From Tetrastigma voinierianum (taxonomy: Eukaryota; Streptophyta; Magnoliopsida; Vitales; Vitaceae), in NCBI GenBank assembly GCA_016808115.1, contig JAEQBH010004432.1, positions 124,001 through 188,000 on the forward strand: a stretch of DNA of 64,000 bases, given 5' to 3'. The notes under the pieces are model-generated. The model did no database searches. It saw only the letters and a list, made by a program, of their open reading frames with translations, and was not told where the DNA came from. Within the stretch, counting starts at the first letter, position 1. The number at the start of each line of letters is the position of its first letter. Made by a program: the position numbers and the translations under genes. This document shows positions 22,501 to 34,992 of the stretch, one piece after another.

Positions 22501-22653
22501 TATCTATATCTATATAGATATGTATATAGCATCTATATATATAGATATATAGATTTTATATATCTATATATATATATATATAGGATGTATATAGATATAT
22601 CTATATAGATATATACATATCTATATATATAGATATCTATTTATAGATATATA
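22309..22653. repeat. (TA)n microsatellite
   Basis: TA/TATC/TAGA repeat between the broken A2 LTR and the type-B LTR. Confidence 0.95.
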
Positions 22654-23932
22654 TGTGACGCCCCATCCTGTGGTGTCCGGGCTGACTCACCACACCATGG
22701 AAATTCCACGTGTTCTACACGGAGGCACGATAAACCAAATTGCATTGGGCTCGTATATCCATTCAACACAATTTTATATTTTACACAAAATTGATTTATT
22801 ACAATTTTGTTCAATTACAATTTATACAAAATGGGTCTCTAGCCCAAAATTCTCAAAACGTAAAATACTGTGATAAGGCCATCTCTGGGCCGCTTTCTTC
22901 GCCTAAAACCCCGCGCGGCCCCATCCCCAAACGTCTTCGGTACCCAAAAAATAATAGTCCACGACGGGTGAGCAAAGCCTGCAGGGAATTTCCTACTTGG
23001 GTTACTCTCCCCACCTATGCAATGCAATGGCACACCAAACATATAACACATGCTAATATATCACTCATAAGATATTAACAATTTTAAGTCCCATACATCG
23101 CAAGATCGCTTATAATACAACACAAACTTAGCTCATGGGCTAGCACAATCCGCGTCCATCTGAACCCTACAACATCACAATCAGCATGTTATTTTCATGG
23201 CAACAACACACATCACACACCCACACAAACAAATTCTCGTGACTATCTTAAAACACTCTAGTGGATTTCTTTAACTCAGTCCAAAGCTTTCGAACTGAAC
23301 CACGGCCATCCAGCCTCAACAAATCCCTATCCATTACAAAAGCCCTTAAGCAAAAGTGCCAAGTAGAGAAAACCCCTACATTCTCTGGTTTGGTCGGAAC
23401 CCCAAACTGCACTCACATCGCAGCCCTCGACGCAGACCAACTTTGCTCAAGGTTGAAGCGCCGACGTCCGATCGTCAGAGATCTTGTGAGAGAAGCTGCC
23501 AGACTTTCTCTCTAAACCAAACGAAATGGCTAATGGATATTTTGCTTTCTCCTTCTCCCCACGCTTTTCTTTTTCCTTATTTCATTTCCCATTTGGTTTC
23601 TTCTTTATGACATCACCCTTACATGGCTCAATGTGAGCCATGGGATCCATTTCACACATGGCTAATTGTGAGCCATTCTTTCCATGCCATGTCACTCTCT
23701 TGGTGTGGCATGTGGCATTCCTAACCTTGCCATTTGTCATCTCTACACCCCACGCCGAAAACGTGGGAAATCCCGACCACCTCACCCAACGAATTCGACG
23801 TGGTAGCTAAATTCCTCATGAGACGAAGTTCAACGGGAGAAGTCCGTTGGCTATCCGAATCTAGAAAAATTCCTGATTTTGACCGAAATTACCGTCTATC
23901 CTTCCTTAGGGAAATCGATTTCCTGGTTCACA
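22654..23932 (-). mobile_element. Solo LTR of a second family (type B) inside (TA)n
   Basis: It begins TGTGACGCCCCATCC and ends GGTTCACA, so on the minus strand it runs TGTGAACC...GGGGCGTCACA. Length 1279 bp, with ATATA on both sides as a likely target duplication. It shares the last bases and the CCACGACGGGTGAG block (about 22960) with family A but is otherwise different. The left part recurs at 47715-48830. A patch near 23620-23700 has several GTGAGCCATG/CATGGCTCA inverted words. No gene. Confidence 0.75.
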
Positions 23933-23946
23933 ATATATAGAGAGCA

Positions 23947-23992
<46 letters not shown>

Positions 23993-24083
23993 TATATATA
24001 TAAATATATATAAATCTATATAAATATTCTATATAGAGTATAGTCTATATACATCTATATATATAGATTTATATATATAGATA
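23933..24083. repeat. (TA)n microsatellite
   Basis: TA repeat with TATC/TAGA interruptions. Its last bases AGATA (24079-24083) are the left target copy of the next solo LTR. Confidence 0.95.
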
Positions 24084-26453
24084 TGTGACGTCCCAAAACT
24101 CCTGTCCTGGCTGCTGACTACCCACAACTCACGGAATATATAAGTGGAGGCCCGTTACCCGACGCCACTCTTTAGAAAATCGGGCAAGTCTCCTTGTACC
24201 TGGAGCTCTACCCAATTAAAATAATTCGCATGAAACTCCGTCCCGCCCAATATATTCAATATATCCAAGAGATCAAATCACATGAGTAATACGCCACTGG
24301 GGCCTTGCCAAACGATACTCATAATGCATTACTAACTATGAATTCAACTATATACCCAATAGTTACAAGAGTTCAAACGTTTTATTTCTTATACAAGATA
24401 TATTAAAATTAGGGAAATTCTAATACATGTAGATATCGGCCAAGCCAAAGCCAATCCGGCTTTTCTTCTAATCCACGGCCCTAGGATGATTGTCAAGACG
24501 CCTCCCACTGCAAAAAGGGGGATCCCACGACTGGTGAGCTAAAGCTCAAGAGGGACACCGCCTAAGGGCCACTCACCACCTAAGTGTAGTGCAATGTTCC
24601 AAATTAAACAACATTCGCCAAATGCATGATCCACTCTGAATGTCTACATGACCAACCTCGCATCCCGAACCACCGACTCTCCCACACTCGCCTAAGCCTC
24701 GTATGAGAATTATCATTTTATTAAAGGCACCCGATGAATATATATCAATCAAAATCCACGATTGATATATATTAATCGCTTGTGGACTACCCGATGAATA
24801 TATATCAACCGGGCCGCCCGACGGCCGGGATATATTATTTAGTTTGTGGACTAATTCTCCGATGAATAAATATCAACCGGGCCATCCGACTGGGCTGATA
24901 TATTATTTAGCTCAGGGATTCATCCGATGAATAAATATCAACTCGGGCGCTCCGACGGTTGGATATATTATTTAGTTTGACTACCCTCCGATCATTTAAT
25001 ATTTTAGACTACCGAACCACACTTTCCTTCTAGGACTCATCTCATGCACTAACTCCTATCATCCTAGGATGTTCCAAAGGCATATGGAATGCATGTGGCG
25101 CCAGCCCAATTCAGCTTCCACTCACATGCAAATATATAAATACAATATATCTTACAAAAATTAAACTCACACAAACATGTTATGTAATTACTATCACATC
25201 GTACCATTTCCTCTTGGCTAATGTTCAAACACAAGCAATTGATTCTAATTACTTAACCAAACACATAATTTCAATTTAAAAATATATTCTAGAACACTAT
25301 TTCGGGAATAGTGAAACCCTGGTTAATATTCTCAAAAATCACAAATCAATCTGCCTATCTCAGAACTCAATCCACACGCCATTCCCGCCCAATCCATACC
25401 AAAACACATCGACATTTATGGCCCATTTCTCACAACCCCGGATCGTGCTTTTAATAATCCTGAACTCAAAGAAGTGGGTCGTCTTACGTGCAGCCTACTT
25501 TGTCCAATTCGGTTTCACTTTTGGAACTCGACTTCTTATTTATTACCGGTCTCATAAACACCAAAGCATAATTTATTGGAATAAATTATCACAAAAGACC
25601 CATAATAAATCGTAATAAAGGTTCAGATTGCCCATCGGCTCCCGTACTTTAACACTCGTCCCATGTTTCTAGTGGTCGAGGTCACGCCCTGGCCCCGGCC
25701 TTTATCATCCCATGCATTTTAATACTCAATTTCCACACAAACAGCCTAATTAAATTCTCGCAGCCACGCCAACCCAAAATCCTAAGAGATTATTACTGAA
25801 CTTCCATGTTCGGGGACCGATCATGCCAATGCTCAACCAACCGAACATCAAAACCCAAATGGGAATAAAACAGCTGGGCAGGGGATAAACTACCTTCTGC
25901 TGTTGCCCGCAGTCTCGTCCACGCTGCATAAGGCAGGTTCAAGCTCTCAGCCTGTCTAAATCTGGCCCGATCGCGCTTTCAGAGAGAAGGAAGACCTTCT
26001 CTCTCTAGAAAAACTCCATTCAGCCACCGCATCTCCAATCGAAAAATGAGCTCCCACGCTTCCTTTTGCCCAATGTAGAAGAAGGAGAACCATTCCCCAA
26101 TATGTCATTTAGTAAACTTAAGATTTAGTTAATGATCTTATAAACTCTTTTTCTCGTATTTATTTTCTAAGATATTCGGCTTTCCATTATCATTTCACTT
26201 ATGGTACATGAGTACATGTTAGGCGTGGTTGGGACTTAAAACTGAAGCGTATGGCCTCGAACGTGATTTGCCTTTAGTATCAAAGATTCACTGCCTCAAA
26301 GAAATTTGCAGGTTTTACAGCACTAGATTACGATGATTCCAACGTAACTGCTTTGTTATTCGAGGGATTTGTGTACTAATTACATATTCTTAACCGTACT
26401 ACAATTTTGTAATTAAATACTCTTATTCCATAAATCGAATTTCGAGTCTTGCA
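24084..26453 (-). mobile_element. Complete solo LTR (A2) with AGATA target duplication in (TA)n
   Basis: It runs TGTGACGTCCC...GAGTCTTGCA on the plus strand, 2370 bp. AGATA at 24079-24083 and AGATA at 26454-26458 form a perfect 5-bp duplication, which proves insertion into TA repeat DNA. It is the best-preserved A2 LTR in the window. No internal region is present. Confidence 0.92.
24731..25010. repeat. TA-rich palindromic tandem repeat inside the A2 LTR
   Basis: Units start at CCGATGAATA or CCGATCATTT words at 24731, 24791, 24859, 24924 and (partial) 24988, so the period is 60-68 bp. Each unit has a TATATATCAAT...ATTGATATATA type inverted repeat around a CpG-rich centre and a GTGGACTACC spacer. 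Similar arrays are at 19290-19480, 33010-33200, 43010-43140 and 58318-58510. Confidence 0.85.
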
Positions 26454-26504
26454 AGATATCTATATATATTTATATATATGTATATATACATTTATATATA
26501 TAGA

Positions 26505-26565
<61 letters not shown>
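26454..26565. repeat. (TA)n microsatellite
   Basis: TA repeat directly between two LTRs of opposite orientation. Confidence 0.95.
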
Positions 26566-26568
<3 letters not shown>

Positions 26569-29027
26569 AAGGACCTCGAAAGAAATTCCAATTTCTCGAA
26601 TAAGGGCAAATCAGAAATTTGATTATAAAAGTGTAATTACGGTTAAAATTGTAATTAATTCTCTAGATCTCGGATGAAGAAACAGATTGTACCGTTGAAT
26701 CGCCTCAATCTGGTTGAACGAAAATTGCATTCTCTCGAGACAATGAGTCGATTACACGCCGAGGTATCACGGCCGGTGTCAGAATCGTTTCTTCGGCGCA
26801 CGAAAGCCACATATAATATGTACTCGCACCAGTGTCGTGATGAAAGTGTAACGATGAAATGGACGCCAGGTAGTGCCGAATATCGTTACAGGTTCCAGGG
26901 ACATAATGGGTATTATAGAAATCGATTTTAAGTGACTAGAAGACGTACGCTAATAGTCTTTCTCCACTTAAACACCAAGAGCAAAACGTGAAGGGCATTA
27001 TTTGGTGACAGTGGGCTTCAATGGCAATTTTAGAGGAGAAGGTCCTCTCTCTAGGTTATCTCGCAACGGACCTGGATTACCAGCAAGAAGGGAAAACGCT
27101 CCCACGCGGAGCAGCTACGCGTGGACCCCGGGTTTATGAAGCTTTGACAACTCCAAAGAGGTAGGATTTCTACCATGCTTTTTTATTCCCATTTTAAGGG
27201 TTTTTTTATGTTTCTGCTGGTTTGAGGTCGTGAGGGGTCATGGATCGGTCCCAAAACATGGGACCTAATCGTTAGAATTTCTTGGTGATTTTCTCACCAT
27301 CCGTGATTCGCCTCAGAAATTAGGCTGTTTGGTGTCTTAAATTCCAAAATTTTTGCTTTAAATCATGTATTTGTATGGAAAAAGGCCTGAATGGTATCGA
27401 GGATCGGTCCCAAAACATGGGACCGAATTGTGGAATTTTGGAGATTCTGGTCAGTCTGCGATGCTTTAAACTGCCAGGCTGTTGTGTTAGAATTGTGTAT
27501 TAAATTCTATGTTGGTATGGCGAGACCGGGCAGCTATGAAATCGTTTCAAAAATTGGAATCGATGGGATGAGTGGGTCGCCTGTGACGTACCTAATTTCC
27601 TTGTTTCGGGGATCGACCGGGTGTTTTGTGATAATTTATTGAATAAATTTATGCTTTGGGTGATTAGAGACCGGAATTTGGGACGTGGAAATCGGTTCCA
27701 CCAAGAGGAACCAGGAAGTGTGGGTTGCCTTGACAAATTTTAATTATCGTTTTTTCAATCAAAAACAAATTCTAAGCTTCAGGATAAAGGGGCCGAAATT
27801 GTCCATGTGTTTTGGTATGAAATTGTATGAAATGAGTGACTTGATTTGGTGTGGTGTAGAAATCACTTAGGTTAATGCCAATGAGGATTAATGAGGAGGT
27901 CACAATTATATGGAATATAATTGTGTATGTATAGGCCATTGGGAATAAAAAAAAAAATTGTGATTTGCTCAATTATATGGAATATAACGAGCGGAAGCCA
28001 TCGAGATGAAATTTATGATTTGCCTGGGCGAGCTAATTCAGCGATGGTTGATATCATTGAATCATACGCGCAATTGTAGCTGATTGAAATATGCATATTG
28101 TCATATTGTAGAAGGTTTGAAAATGGCATAATGTGTGATTTTCATATGCACCTGGTAACCTAGAGTTAGGTGTGAGTGTATTGACAAGGTATTTTTATAA
28201 AACGAATATGGTTATAAAGGAATTTCAAAGGATGATATTCCGAGAATCAATTGGGAGATGGGGGCCAATGTGATCACTTCCGATGAGGACCATGACTGCT
28301 TTCGAAAGCTCACCAACCAATTCACCTGAGGTGAACTGATTATTTTGTCAAGATTTTTTTATATGTATTTTGCAACAACGGGTTTGTTTTGAAATGATTA
28401 TTTTCTTCTGCAAATAATGAAAAGCAGAGTTGAGTTCAGAGACCGTGAGCTATGGTTAATATGTAGACATCTGGGCGCAGAGTATTCGTATTTACTTGAG
28501 TGTGTGTTTACTTAGGAGCATTAGACCAGACTTAGTGGTGAGTAGCCCACTTAGCATGATTCTCCCACCGAGCTTTAGCTCATCCCCGTCGCGGGGACCC
28601 TTTATTTCCTCAGTACGTGAGAGCGCCGAGGAGACAAACTTCATTTCGAGGTTGATTTTGAAGAAGCCGGGGGTTTGGTTTGATGGTTTTGGGACATAAC
28701 ATGTATTAGAATTGTGATTTTAATATATGTTTGTATAAAACAAAAAGTAAAGATCAAGTATTGAATTATTGGGGAGATAATTGGAAGAATAGTTATGATA
28801 ATTGATCTTATGAGTATTATTTATGAGCCAAAGAGGCAATTTTACTCATGTTGGGATTATATTGCATATTGGATTGTTTGGGACAGATATGCGTGTTATT
28901 TACAAGAATTGTACTGGGTAGAGCCCTCGCACAAAGCGAGACTCTCGCCCGATTGCCAAGTGGCCGCAACCCGACATCCACTTGTATTCCGCGGGTCGAC
29001 TTGCAGAATAACTTAATTCCGGATTAA
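26566..29027 (+). mobile_element. LTR (A1) between (TA)n tracts, probably solo
   Basis: It starts TGTAAGGACCTCG right after (TA)n. It carries two well-preserved palindromes (27243-27270 and 27404-27426, 160 bp apart), a duplicated ATATGGAATATAA word (about 27910 and 27978) and the A1 block near 28360. The 3' end is eroded: the expected GGCGTCACA is replaced by a diverged stretch ending near 29027, where TA repeats resume. No internal region follows. Confidence 0.85.
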
Positions 29028-29063
29028 AAGATATATAGATATATACATATTTATATATATAGA

Positions 29064-29125
<62 letters not shown>

Positions 29126-29870
29126 TCTTATATATATATAAATATGTATATATCTATATATATAAATATTCTATATATATAGATGTATATACATATCTAT
29201 ATATATAGATGTATATAGATATATCTATATAGATATATACATATCTATATATATATCATATATATAAAAGCGTAGTTTGCGAGCAGAAATATTTCCATGA
29301 ATGGGCATAGATTTATATGATAGTAAATCAATATAGTGTTATTATGACGCCAGTAGATAAGAATCAGACATATACACATCATGTTGTTGCAGATACACAT
29401 ATAAGATATACATCTGCAGTAGATCATATAAGAGATATCTATATGTTGTGATCTATATATATATATATATATATAGGCAGGTATATATATATGTGATTCA
29501 TGTATAGACTATGAGTATATGCGCAGGCATATGGTATATGATATATATGATATCATATATATAAGAAAGTATAGCCCATAGCAGGAGAGGAGTAACTGTA
29601 TATAGAGAGGAGGAGGCATATATATATATATATATAGTATGATATATGTATAGACTTACACCCGCAGGCAGAGAGGCAAGTGGTGCATAGGCAGTAGAAG
29701 TATGTATATGTAGTATGGTATATACTATAGTCTATAGTATCATAGTTCATGATGCAGGTGATGATCTGCATGGTAAAAACAGCATATATGGTTGGAGGAT
29801 CTATATATAAAGATGTTCTATATATGATCATATGTCTATACAGCATTCATCTTATCGGTATATATAGATA
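29028..29870. repeat. (TA)n tract grading into degenerate TA-rich sequence
   Basis: 29028-29270 is TA repeat. 29270-29870 remains TA-rich but is sprinkled with GCAG, GCAGG and GAGGAGG words, ending near the pararetrovirus border. Frames in it are products of repeat composition. Old decay, or basecalling trouble in a long TA run, are both possible. Confidence 0.75.
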
Positions 29871-31165
29871 ACCAAAAAACCCACATTAAATGAATCAAAA
29901 CTCCTTGTCCACACAAGAGATGATAAGAAACTCCAAACACTTGGTCACAAAGAACCCCATCAAGATCATTCTGCAAGGTTTGACTATTAAAACGAACTCC
30001 AAGATTCAATCACCGCCAACCAATCTGAAGATCTATTCAACATTATTCAGATTTAAAATAAGAATTATCTTATAAAATCTAAAAGATTAAAGATGTACCA
30101 AAACCAAAACCTCTAATAACAAATGAAAAACATCACAAAAGAGGAAGATACAAATACCGCATACCAGAAATCTTAATCGAAATTATAATGATCATAAAGA
30201 GAAGATTTATTATCGAGAACAACATCATCTGAAACTGATAAATCTCAAAAAACAATTTCAAAATGAGTAACGAAAATAGAACGTTATGCCAATAAATATG
30301 TTAATATTAATGACCACAATTACTTCAACGATTGATCGGATGCGAAGACGAGATCGAAAAGCAAAAGATATATATATCGAGAACATCAAACAAAACCAGT
30401 TTAACAATCTATCAAATTTTATCAATGAAAGATATATCAATATTATAAAATGCGAACCGCAATTTGCAAGATCGCAGCAGAATGAAATAAACAAAACTCA
30501 ATAATGACTTCAAAACAGCACAAAACTAAGAGAAGAATAACATCTAGAAACCGCATGATTTACCAAGAAACAAATGAGAAAGAAACTTTGTACTATATAT
30601 GACTATAAGACAAAACAGAGATGGTATACAAAGATAACTTTGAGAATCAATCCCGATTACAAAGAAGTTTTTTATAGCTTAATTGATCTCGTGAGTCGAT
30701 TTAAATTGTATACAGAAGGATTAACCCTACCGTATATTTTGCAAAAACATTCAAAGATTATCAACCGCTATAATGATCCTTAGCTGTTCAATACAAAATA
30801 CCACAAGGTCATATTTTAAAAATGGTATTTGTATTAAAACTGGCCTCTACTAGTCAAAAATATAAGTCATCAAATCGCTTTTTAAACCCTTCCTTAACAC
30901 AACTTTATCCTTTTCAAATTGATAATAAAGATTAAAACTAACATATAATATCAAAATCTTGAACTATAAGATATTCAAGTCAACTCCAAGATCTATCCTT
31001 TTACTCAAAGAAAAACAAAAACATGTAAAATTTCTTCGTAAAGAAATACAATATAAGAAAACTCAAGAAAATTTACAATGTAACAAATTCATTAAGAATA
31101 AAATATCCAAACAAATAGAGCAAAATCTTTGTTCTTCTATACCAAATGCATTTTGAATAGAAACA
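29871..31165 (+). pseudogene. Endogenous pararetrovirus: coding region upstream of RT
   Basis: A/T-rich coding-like sequence with Lys/Asn/Ile-rich short frames (29890-30075, 30286-30504, 30574-30783, 30959-31156) on the strand of the RT that follows. The position fits the coat/protease part of a caulimovirid polyprotein, but I can point to no diagnostic zinc knuckle or DTG/DSG protease motif. The left border is not sharp. Many stops; non-functional. Confidence 0.5.
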
Positions 31166-31795
31166 AAGATATGGTTTCTTTACCATATGAAAAGATTTCT
31201 CCGAAAAAAACAAATTCTACAGCCAGACCTTATTCAAATGAGTCCCCAACCTCGAATATTGCAAAAGAGATTAATGATCTCTTTAAATAAAAACTTATAA
31301 GACCTAGTCATTCACCATGGAGTTAAAATTTTATGTCCAAAAGCTTTCGAATTAGAAAAGATCTCCCTATAGCAGATTAATATAAACTACGAAAAAAGTC
31401 CTACAAATTGACCAGGTATCCAATACCCACAAAAAGGATTTAATTCAAAGATTTATAATGCAACAATTTTTCAAAATTTGATATGAAATCGGTTTCGGCA
31501 AATCTAAATTAAACCGTAAGATAGATAAAACTACATTGATCACTCCATTTGGACATTGGTGAATGGAATGTGATGTCATGACCAAAATGCCCTTCTAATT
31601 TCAAAATATGATGAATGAAATATTCAATGAATACACTAGATTTTCTATTGTTTACATTGATGATGTTCTTATATTGCACCAATCGAGGAGCATTTCAAAC
31701 ATTTAAAATTTTTCAAAATTAAGAGATAATGGTTTGGCACCATAACAAAAATTAAATTGTTTCAAACAAATATTAGGTTTTTAGATTTGATATCA
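31166..31795 (+). pseudogene. Endogenous pararetrovirus reverse transcriptase (Caulimoviridae), broken
   Basis: Recognisable RT blocks are the entry segment with an IRPSHSPW-like word (31290-31320), an FDMKS block (31477-31491), an ITPFGHW word (31539-31559) and the catalytic YIDD box at about 31656-31667. This form of the box and the spacing are those of plant pararetroviruses, unlike the FVDD of the gypsy copies. There are several in-frame stops and frame changes. The match is cut at 31795 by a gypsy LTR and resumes at 43731. Confidence 0.8.
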
Positions 31796-33769
31796 GAAGA
31801 CCCGAGAAATTCCAATTTCTGGAATAAGGGCAAAATTGTAATTTTAATTACAAAATTGTAATTACGGTTAAAAATCGTAATTCACTTTCTAGACCTCGGA
31901 TGGCGAAAGGAATTGCACCGTTTGGACCGCCTCTTCACGAAATCTAGCAAAGGCACGCAAAATTCTCGTAATTTTCTCGAGATGTTTGTCACACGCTTTT
32001 TTTCGAGACATCGCGCTGGTGTCAGTAAATCAGTTTTTGATGTGACGAGCAGCCACATAAGGTAACATATGTACTCATAAAAATTATAAGTGTTATGAGT
32101 AGATAAATGATGAAAATGGACTGAGGTAGTGCCGAATATCAATCGTAAGAGGGACATACATGTCATTTGGGGAGATTTGATTTCTTTAAGTCATAAAAGA
32201 CAAAAAGAGGTCACTTTTCATCTCTCCCTCCTAAGACAAGCCAAAAACGTGAGAAGCCATTATTTTCGGTCCAAGAGGCTGCTTGCTGAGATAGTTTTAG
32301 AGAGAGGGAGGCGCTTCTTCTGTTTGCACACAATCCGACCGTCATGGACTTCGCGCGAAGGGAAAACGACCACGGAACAGCTAATGCGTGGACCCTGGGC
32401 TTTAGTGAGTTTTCAAACTCCTGAGGTAGGATTTTCTCCTACTGGGTTTTATTCCCATTTTAGTGTTTTTCGACGCTTGAGTCATTTAGGCCAATAGGAG
32501 GTTGATCGTCCTGAAAACATGGGACCGAATTAATACAAATTTTTTAAACTGTAATGGAGCAAATTTGTGGGTCTTCCGTTCGCCAGCTAACAAACATGAG
32601 ATCTGTCAGAACAAAAGTTGAATATGATCTGAAAAACTTAACGCCGTTATAGATTTAGTCATAATAAATATCCATAGAAACATAATGGTAAGAACTAGAA
32701 TGTAAAACCCTAGGGTTTTACTGCCTTGGGAAGGTGCCCCAAAAAACAATGTATTGTGAAAAACTGGTTTGATTAAGTAATTCAAATCGAATTGTTGTGT
32801 TTGGACATTAGCCCAAGTGAGCTAATTTTGGTGTTTGAAATGATAATTTCATAACATTTTGTGTGATTTAATTTTAATTATGTAAATATATTCATGTTTA
32901 TATATTTGCATGTGGTTTAGACTGTATTGGAACTGGCTTACATGCATTCCATGCCACTTCTGAACATCCTAGACCATAGAGTAGTGCATGAGACAAGTCT
33001 AGAGAAAATGGTTCGGAGGGTTGTCTAATAATGTAAATGGTCGGAGGGGTAGTCCTAATTCAAATAATATATCAACCGTCGGAGCTACCATTGATATATA
33101 TTCATTCCAGGGTAGTCCACGTATAATTTATATATATCAATCTGCCTGAGCGCCCAATTGATATATATACACTCCAGGGCTATCCAATTAATAAAATATT
33201 AATTCTCATACGAGGCTTAGGGCGAGTGTGGAGAGAGTCGGTGGTGACTCGATCCTCTAGTTATCATGTAGACATTCAAGTAGGATCATGCATTTGCTTG
33301 AATGTTTGTTTAAATTGGAACATTGCACGCATCAGTGGTGAGTGTACCACTTGTGGCGATTTTCCCATCGAAGCTTTAGCTCACCCCGCCGTGGGACCCC
33401 CTTATTTTACGTGTACCGGAGCGTGCGAGGAGGCTCATCCTAGGAGTCGAAGCTTCAAGAAAGTCGGGATGTGGTTTTGATGGTTTTCCATATGTATTAG
33501 AACTCTATTTTGATATATGTCAGATAAGAGCCATTTACACTCTTAACTAAGGGACATGGCTGATATGGCTGATGGATATTGTTTTATGGGCCCAAGTACG
33601 CTTTTATCCATGTTGTTATCTCGATTATATTTGGACCGCTGGGACGTTTTATACAAACAGATTGGGTAGAGCTTCCCATATGCAGATCTCTATTTCTGGC
33701 AGGCTGCAACCCGACCCACTTACATTCCGCGGCCGACGCAGTCAACGACCCTGGTTTTGGGGCGTCACA
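31796..33769 (+). mobile_element. 5' LTR (A2) of a full-length Ty3/gypsy element inserted in the pararetrovirus
   Basis: It starts at AGAAGACCCGAGAAATTCC, where the expected TGTAAG is eroded, and ends GGGGCGTCACA, 1974 bp. A2-type palindromic TA units lie at 33010-33200. The left flank ATCA (31792-31795) matches ATCA at 43731-43734 after the 3' LTR. Confidence 0.9.
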
Positions 33770-33772
33770 GCT

Positions 33773-33784
33773 TGGTATCAGAGC
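33773..33784 (+). promoter_or_regulatory. Primer-binding site, intact initiator-Met type
   Basis: TGGTATCAGAGC, three bases after the LTR end, is an exact match to the 3' end of plant initiator-Met tRNA complement. It identifies the family as using this primer. Confidence 0.93.
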
Positions 33785-34992
33785 TTAGGTATACGAATAC
33801 CTTGGGAGCTCTGTTAGGGTATCCATCACCACACTGGTATGATGTAGGTGAGGTGGGCGATAGAAGGCACGAGAGAGAAATTGAGAATACCGCATGTGTT
33901 TTGATCAGATCACGTGATGATTGATGTTGTAACATGTGTGATCATCGGTTGTTTGGTGAATGGTGTGTTGCCATGTTGCGTGAGTAGTGAAATGATATGT
34001 GCTTGGTGATTAGCACATGAATGTGTAGAAAATATGTCGAGTTGTAAAGTGTACAAAAACTGGAAAAAAAAAATGAAAAGAATAAATTTTATAAATTTAT
34101 TTAGCCATTACGATGAAAATAATTTTCTAAGTTGAAGAAAATCTGAGGAATAAATTTTTATGAATATATTATGAATTTATTGGGAGGAAAAAAAAATGAT
34201 TTTAGTGATTTTAGTGGTTTTCGGTACCGCCGAATTAAAAAAATTTTTATTTATCAGAAAGAATTTCGTGCGTGAGGTTGAAATCAGCACGCAGAGCTGT
34301 GGAGTCGCAGCCGGGCGCAGCTCGCCGTTGCCCCCGCCATGATACGGGCTGGCGCGCCGCGACACGGCAATTGGTTCGCGATATATCTGGCGTACATTTA
34401 TATCAAGGCTGGCGGTGGGTCGAAGCGCGCCGCGTAGCGCGGCGCTGAAGATACTGGGCGCGGGCGGATAAAGGCGCGGGCGTGCGTAATCGTTGTCGCG
34501 ACACGCCTAGCTGGCTCACGACACGGCCGCTCGCACTACACACGGCACGGGGACACATCACACGGTAGCCTATGCGCGTCATGTGCGCCAAGGCGCGACC
34601 TGGCGCAAGGTCACCGCTGGGGCCACGGGTGCTTCGGGCATCAGCCGGGTTTGCACTCGATTTTCGACCGATGATATTTCGTGGTCACCGCTTGGGCTCC
34701 TGCCTCATGAACACTATCTATAAACATCGTTTTTATAAAATTCGCCAATTTTTTTTATTAATTAAATTAATTAAAAAAATCAAACAAATGAAAAAAATTT
34801 CGAAATGCAATTTAAAAAATGATATATAAAATTCTCAGGATCAAATTACTTAAATTGTATAAAATTGTCCCACAAGGCTTCATAAAAATGTAGGAACTTG
34901 ATGTATACGCTTGTAATTGTGTTTGATTAGTGCCCTGGGCGGTGGTTATGCCTTGAGATATCAGACATTACCACCCATGTTGATTGTGTAGA
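33785..34992 (+). other. Leader of the full-length element with a CpG-rich insertion
   Basis: 33785-34254 is collinear with the leaders of copies 1 and 2, including the A-rich tract at 34060-34250. 34255-34690 is a CpG-rich stretch not seen in the other copies. It has repeated CGACACGG-type words (about 34358, 34495, 34520), a GCGCGCCGCG word twice, and ends before an A/T tract at 34735-34850. No protein is recognised on either strand. The leader then reaches gag at 34993. Confidence 0.6.

Noticed and set aside
24731..25010. CRISPR-like array of regularly spaced repeats
   Set aside because: The period is 60-68 bp but spacers are not unique. The repeats are TA-rich palindromes inside a plant LTR, and no cas genes exist here.
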